Part shown: positions 60,940 through 64,000 of the stretch, in pieces
Layout of the letters: each line of letters opens with the position of its first letter
Numbering within the stretch: position 1 is the stretch's first letter
Source: Patulibacter sp.
GTDB taxonomy: Bacteria > Actinomycetota > Thermoleophilia > Solirubrobacterales > Solirubrobacteraceae
Assembly: GCF_030655195.1 (NCBI RefSeq)
Contig: NZ_JAURWA010000090.1
Coordinates: 1-64,000 of the forward strand
Length of the DNA: 64,000 nucleotides
Direction: 5' to 3'
Position numbers and translations under genes: made by a program
Notes under the pieces: model-generated
Databases searched by the model: none
What the model saw: the letters and a program-made list of their open reading frames with translations, nothing else
What the model was told of the DNA's origin: nothing

Positions 60940-61689
60940 CTAGCCGAAGACCCGCTCGAGGACGTCGTCGTCGACGTCGAAGTTCGCGTGGACCTCGGAG
61001 ACGTCGTCGTTGTCGTCGAGCGCATCGATCAGCTTCGCGAGCTTCTCCGCGCCCTCCTCGTCCAGCGGCGTGCGGACCTGGGGGCGGTAGACGAGGTCGG
61101 CGGACTCGTAGGCGATGCCCTCGGCGTCGAGCGCCTTCTGGACGTCGGGCAGCGCGCCCGGCTCGGTGACGACGACGAACGTGCCGTCCTCGTCCTCGAT
61201 GTCGTCCGCGCCGGCCTCGATGGCGACCATCAGCGCGTCCTCGTCGTGCTTCTCGCCGTCGACGACGATGACGCCCTTGCGGTCGAAGAGGTACGCGACG
61301 GACCCCGGCTCGCCGAGGTTGCCGCCGGCCTTCGTGAACATGTGGCGGATGTCCGCACCGGTGCGGTTGCGGTTGTCCGTCAGTGCCTCGACGAGCACCG
61401 CCACGCCACCCGGGCCATAGCCCTCGTACATCACGTTCTCGTACGACGCGGCGTCCGCGCCGGCGCCGGTGCCCTTGTCGATCGCCCGCTGGATGTTGTC
61501 CTTGGGCATCGACGCGTCCTTGGCCTTCTGGACGGCCAGGGCCAGCGACGCGTTGCCGGCGACGTCACCGCCACCGTCCTTCGCGGCGATGGTGATGTGA
61601 CGGCTGAGCTTGGTGAACGCCTTGCCGCGGCGAGAGTCGACGATCGCCTTCTTGTGCTTGATGCTCGCCCATTTGCTGTGCCCCGACAT
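60940..61689 (-). CDS. yebC: YebC/PmpR-family translation factor/regulator
   Basis: 249 residues, standard length. The N-terminus MSGHSKWASIKHKKAIVDSRRGKAFTKLSRHI is diagnostic, with the middle YEGYGPGGVAVLVEALTDNRNRT and the acidic C-terminus DNDDVSEVHANFD. Family members act in transcription control or relieve ribosome stalling at proline stretches. It precedes the ruv genes as in most bacteria. Confidence 0.97.
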   Translation of the reverse strand: MSGHSKWASIKHKKAIVDSRRGKAFTKLSRHITIAAKDGGGDVAGNASLALAVQKAKDASMPKDNIQRAIDKGTGAGADAASYENVMYEGYGPGGVAVLVEALTDNRNRTGADIRHMFTKAGGNLGEPGSVAYLFDRKGVIVVDGEKHDEDALMVAIEAGADDIEDEDGTFVVVTEPGALPDVQKALDAEGIAYESADLVYRPQVRTPLDEEGAEKLAKLIDALDDNDDVSEVHANFDVDDDVLERVFG

Positions 61690-61739
61690 GGGTCGAGCCT
61701 AGCGCGGCGGACGGGTCCGGCGGGGGTCGCGGAGGCGCG

Positions 61740-62927
61740 CTACGCGGAGCGCGCCAGCGCCGCGTGGTACAGCCGCAGCGTGCGGGCGGTGTGCTCCGGC
61801 ACCCCGAGGTGCCCGACCGCGGCGCGGCAGCGGCCGGGGGTGGCGGGGTCCTCCGCCAGCTCCAGCGCGCCCGTCAGGGCGGCGGCCAGGGACGCCGCCG
61901 TGGCGTCGGGGGCGATCCGGCCGACGTCGTCGCCGGTGAGCACCTCCGCGGGTCCCTCCCCCGCGAACGCGACGCCCGGCGTGCCGCAGGCCAGGCTCTC
62001 GGCGACGACGAGCCCGAACGCCTCGTTCTCCGACGGCAGGGCCGTCACCCAGGCGCGGCGGTAGGCGTCGGTGAGGGCGCCGCGGTCGTCGAGGTCGACC
62101 AGCCCGACCCCTGCGACCGCGGTCAGGTCCGCGGCCAGGCCGGCGTCGGTCGGGCGGTTGACGAGGAGCCGCACGCCCGGCCGGTCGCGGCGGACGATCC
62201 GCACGGCGTCGAGCAGCAGCCCGATGCGCTTGGCGCCGCTCGCGGGGTCCGACGCGAAGAGGATCGTCGGGGCCTCGTGGCGCTCCGTCGCAGCGTCGGG
62301 GGCGAACGCCTCCAGGTCCACGGGCGGGGGGACGATCTCTGAGCGCACGGCGAAGGTCCGCCACAGGCGGTCCTGGGCGAAGCGACTCAGGGTCGTCACC
62401 GCGTCGGCGGCGCGCGCGGCGTCGACGAGGCCCTCGAGGCGACCGCGCACCGCGACTCCCCAGACCCGGTCGGGCGGGCCCATCACGCTGACCACGACGG
62501 GGACCCGCGGGCGACGTCCCCGGCCCGGCGGGCGGACGACGCCGAGGGCCCGGTGGCCGACCGCCGCGCGGACGGCGAGGGTCGCGTCGGTCGGGTAGAA
62601 GGCGTGCAGGACGTCGCCGGGGTCGGCGGACAGCAGCGGCAGCGCGAGCGGGTGGTGCGCGGCGTGGTCGTCGGCGACCGTGCGCCACAGGTGCCGCGAC
62701 GCCACGCGCGGCAGGCGCGTCACGCCCAGGCCGTCCTCGACGTCGTAGCGCGGCGTGCGGCCGTCGTACGAGGTCACCAGGCGCGGTGCGTGGCCGGCCG
62801 CGACGAGGCCGTCGGCCAGCGAGCGGACCGCCCGCTCGCTGCCACGGCGGACCTCGGGCCAGAAGACCGGGTTCAGCAGCGTCGGCCGGAGGACCTCGCG
62901 GCCGGTCGTGGGCGCGCGGTCGCTCAC
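61740..62927 (-). CDS. Glycosyltransferase, GT-B fold (GT4-like)
   Basis: 395 residues from the GTG at 62925-62927. N-terminal domain (RRGSERAVRSLADGLVAAGHAPRLVTSY), donor domain with TILFASDPASGAKRIGLLLDAVRI, and motif SENEAFGLVVAESLACGTPGV that matches the E-x7-E of GT4 enzymes. The start overlaps the stop of the GT2 gene (GTGA), so both belong to one transcript, possibly making a surface polysaccharide. Substrate unknown. Confidence 0.9.
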   Translation of the reverse strand: MSDRAPTTGREVLRPTLLNPVFWPEVRRGSERAVRSLADGLVAAGHAPRLVTSYDGRTPRYDVEDGLGVTRLPRVASRHLWRTVADDHAAHHPLALPLLSADPGDVLHAFYPTDATLAVRAAVGHRALGVVRPPGRGRRPRVPVVVSVMGPPDRVWGVAVRGRLEGLVDAARAADAVTTLSRFAQDRLWRTFAVRSEIVPPPVDLEAFAPDAATERHEAPTILFASDPASGAKRIGLLLDAVRIVRRDRPGVRLLVNRPTDAGLAADLTAVAGVGLVDLDDRGALTDAYRRAWVTALPSENEAFGLVVAESLACGTPGVAFAGEGPAEVLTGDDVGRIAPDATAASLAAALTGALELAEDPATPGRCRAAVGHLGVPEHTARTLRLYHAALARSA

Positions 62928-63931
62928 AGCAGCGGCGTCCTCTCGCGCACCGACGCGGCCACGAACGCCGCGACCTGCGCCCCGTCGATCAGCGCGTCCC
63001 CCGGGAGCTCGGCGGCTGCGCGGGCCGCGCCCCGGGGCGTGCGGCCGTAGCGGGTCAGGTGCCAGGCCAGCCACGGGGCGGTCAGCCCGAGCGGGAGCAG
63101 CTCGCAGCGAAGGACCGCGCGGCCCACGCCCGCCACGCCGAGCAGCCACCACGCGTGGGCGGGCGAGAAGAAGAGCCCGGCGGCGAAGTGGGCGCGCAGC
63201 CCGGGGTGCCGGCGGACCAGCCGGGGCGCGTCGACGAAGCGCGCGGCGACCCGCAGCGCACCGCGCAGGCCCGGGGTCTCGACGGCGTGGTCGACCACCG
63301 CTCCGGGCACGGCCGTCCAGGGCGCGCCGGCGTCGCGCAGCCGCCAGGCCAGGTCGGTGTCCTCTCCCGCCCGCTCGAACGTCTCGTCCAGACCGCCGAC
63401 GTGCTGCAGCGCGGCGCGCGGCACCGCGGCGGAGCAGAGCTCGGCCCACGGCGTCGGCGGGACGAAGGTCTGCAGGCGCGGCCGGGGGGCGCGCAGCGCC
63501 ACGCGCTCCTGGTCGGGGTCGATCGCCGCGCCGCCCTGCAGGTAGGCGGTCGGGTCGGCGCGGTGGGCGCGCAGGAACGCGGCCGCCCAGTCCGGGCGCG
63601 GGCGGCAGTCGTCGTCGGTGAACGCGACGAGCGGGGCGCGGGCGGCGCGCCAGCCGGCGTTGCGCTTGCCCGCGGCGAACGGCGCGGGGTCGGCGACGAT
63701 CCGCGCGACGCCGGAGACCACGAGCGGGTGCTCCGCGGCGGCCTGCAGCGGCTCGGCGACCGGCCCGGCGGTGTGGACCACGAGCACCTCGAGCGTCGCG
63801 TCCCCGGGCAGGACCTGCAGCGCGAGCGCGTCGAGGGCCCAGAGCAGGCCGACCCGGCGCCCGGCGGTGGCCAGCACGACCGAGACGTCGGGCCGCCCGG
63901 GGGCCGCGTCGGCGTCGGCCGGGCGGCTCAC
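62924..63931 (-). CDS. Family 2 glycosyltransferase
   Basis: 335 residues from the GTG at 63929-63931. GT-A fold with VSVVLATAGRRVGLLWALDAL, FTDDDCRPRPDW (DDD metal motif), PRAALQHVGGLDE and FERAGEDTDLAWRLRDAGA. A hydrophobic C-terminal segment (AHAWWLLGVAGVGRAVL) may place it at the membrane. Stop and start overlap with its neighbours on both sides (GTGA). Confidence 0.9.
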   Translation of the reverse strand: MSRPADADAAPGRPDVSVVLATAGRRVGLLWALDALALQVLPGDATLEVLVVHTAGPVAEPLQAAAEHPLVVSGVARIVADPAPFAAGKRNAGWRAARAPLVAFTDDDCRPRPDWAAAFLRAHRADPTAYLQGGAAIDPDQERVALRAPRPRLQTFVPPTPWAELCSAAVPRAALQHVGGLDETFERAGEDTDLAWRLRDAGAPWTAVPGAVVDHAVETPGLRGALRVAARFVDAPRLVRRHPGLRAHFAAGLFFSPAHAWWLLGVAGVGRAVLRCELLPLGLTAPWLAWHLTRYGRTPRGAARAAAELPGDALIDGAQVAAFVAASVRERTPLL

Positions 63932-64000
63932 CGGCGGCCGTCGCGCCAGCGGGAGGTGCGGTGCCCCAGCGCCTCGCGGGCCCGTCGGGCCCGCTCGTGC
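63928..64000 (-). CDS. C-terminal end of a gene running off the right edge
   Basis: Only about 23 residues are in the window, ending GHRTSRWRDGRR with TGA at 63928-63930 overlapping the GTG of the GT2 gene. By position it is probably another enzyme of the same glycosylation cluster, but the protein cannot be identified from this piece. Confidence 0.5.
   Translation of the reverse strand, partial: HERARRAREALGHRTSRWRDGRR

Overview
The window is 64 kb of very GC-rich DNA (roughly 70-75% by eye) with strongly GC-biased third codon positions. It comes from an actinobacterial chromosome, most likely class Thermoleophilia (Solirubrobacterales or Patulibacter/Conexibacter-like). The evidence is the gene order pyrR-pyrB-pyrC-carA-carB-pyrD-mihF-gmk-rpoZ-coaBC, the actinobacterial integration host factor mIHF, a fused SecDF, the order yebC / ruvCAB / secDF / recJ / rel, and SOS boxes of the GAAC-N4-GTTC type. 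The species assignment is inference. Most housekeeping genes lie on the minus strand.

Layout. (1) 1-2,700: minus-strand operon rimP-nusA-rnpM-infB; infB runs off the left edge and a terminator-like hairpin stands just before rimP. (2) 2,780-4,200: a YbjN-like protein and a TPR protein. (3) 4,413-17,506: coaBC, rpoZ, gmk, mihF and the pyrimidine operon (pyrR, a 20-codon micro-ORF, pyrB, pyrC, an isochorismatase-family hydrolase, carA, carB, pyrD), with a PyrR-binding loop before pyrR and an RNase Z-like gene upstream. (4) 18,082: tRNA-Arg(CCG). (5) 18,155-32,090: accessory stretch with secreted and membrane proteins, a peptidoglycan hydrolase, a PIN-GNAT-EVE gene overlapping an ASCH-domain gene, an ECF sigma factor with its partner, and at least three broken genes. 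(6) 32,087-39,360: SRPBCC protein, Tim44-like protein, an SOS-box micro-gene, acyl-CoA dehydrogenase, secreted Ig/FN3-like protein, S4 RNA-binding protein, acyltransferase. (7) 39,539-41,270: a SAM-I riboswitch in front of a threonine-synthase-like gene and a ThiS/MoaD-like sulfur carrier. (8) 41,476-48,500: three methyltransferases, CorA, glycosyltransferase, secreted hydrolase, lipid kinase. (9) 48,835-62,000: rel, recJ, a small membrane protein, secDF, ruvBAC, a glycosyltransferase and yebC. (10) 61,740-64,000: overlapping glycosyltransferase genes running off the right edge.

Functional picture. The minus-strand genes couple UMP synthesis, GMP kinase, RNA polymerase omega, CoA synthesis, translation/antitermination, recombination, export and stringent response. 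Many junctions are ATGA, GTGA or TGATG overlaps, which implies translational coupling. Two junctions contain micro-ORFs of 16 and 20 codons. RNA-level control is visible at three places: a hairpin before rimP, the PyrR loop and the SAM-I riboswitch. Two LexA-type palindromes mark ruvCAB and an uncharacterised 59-residue gene as probable SOS members. The most unusual candidates are the PIN-GNAT-EVE/ASCH cassette and the SAM-riboswitch/ThrC-like/sulfur-carrier unit, which may be a homocysteine-forming rather than a threonine-forming system.
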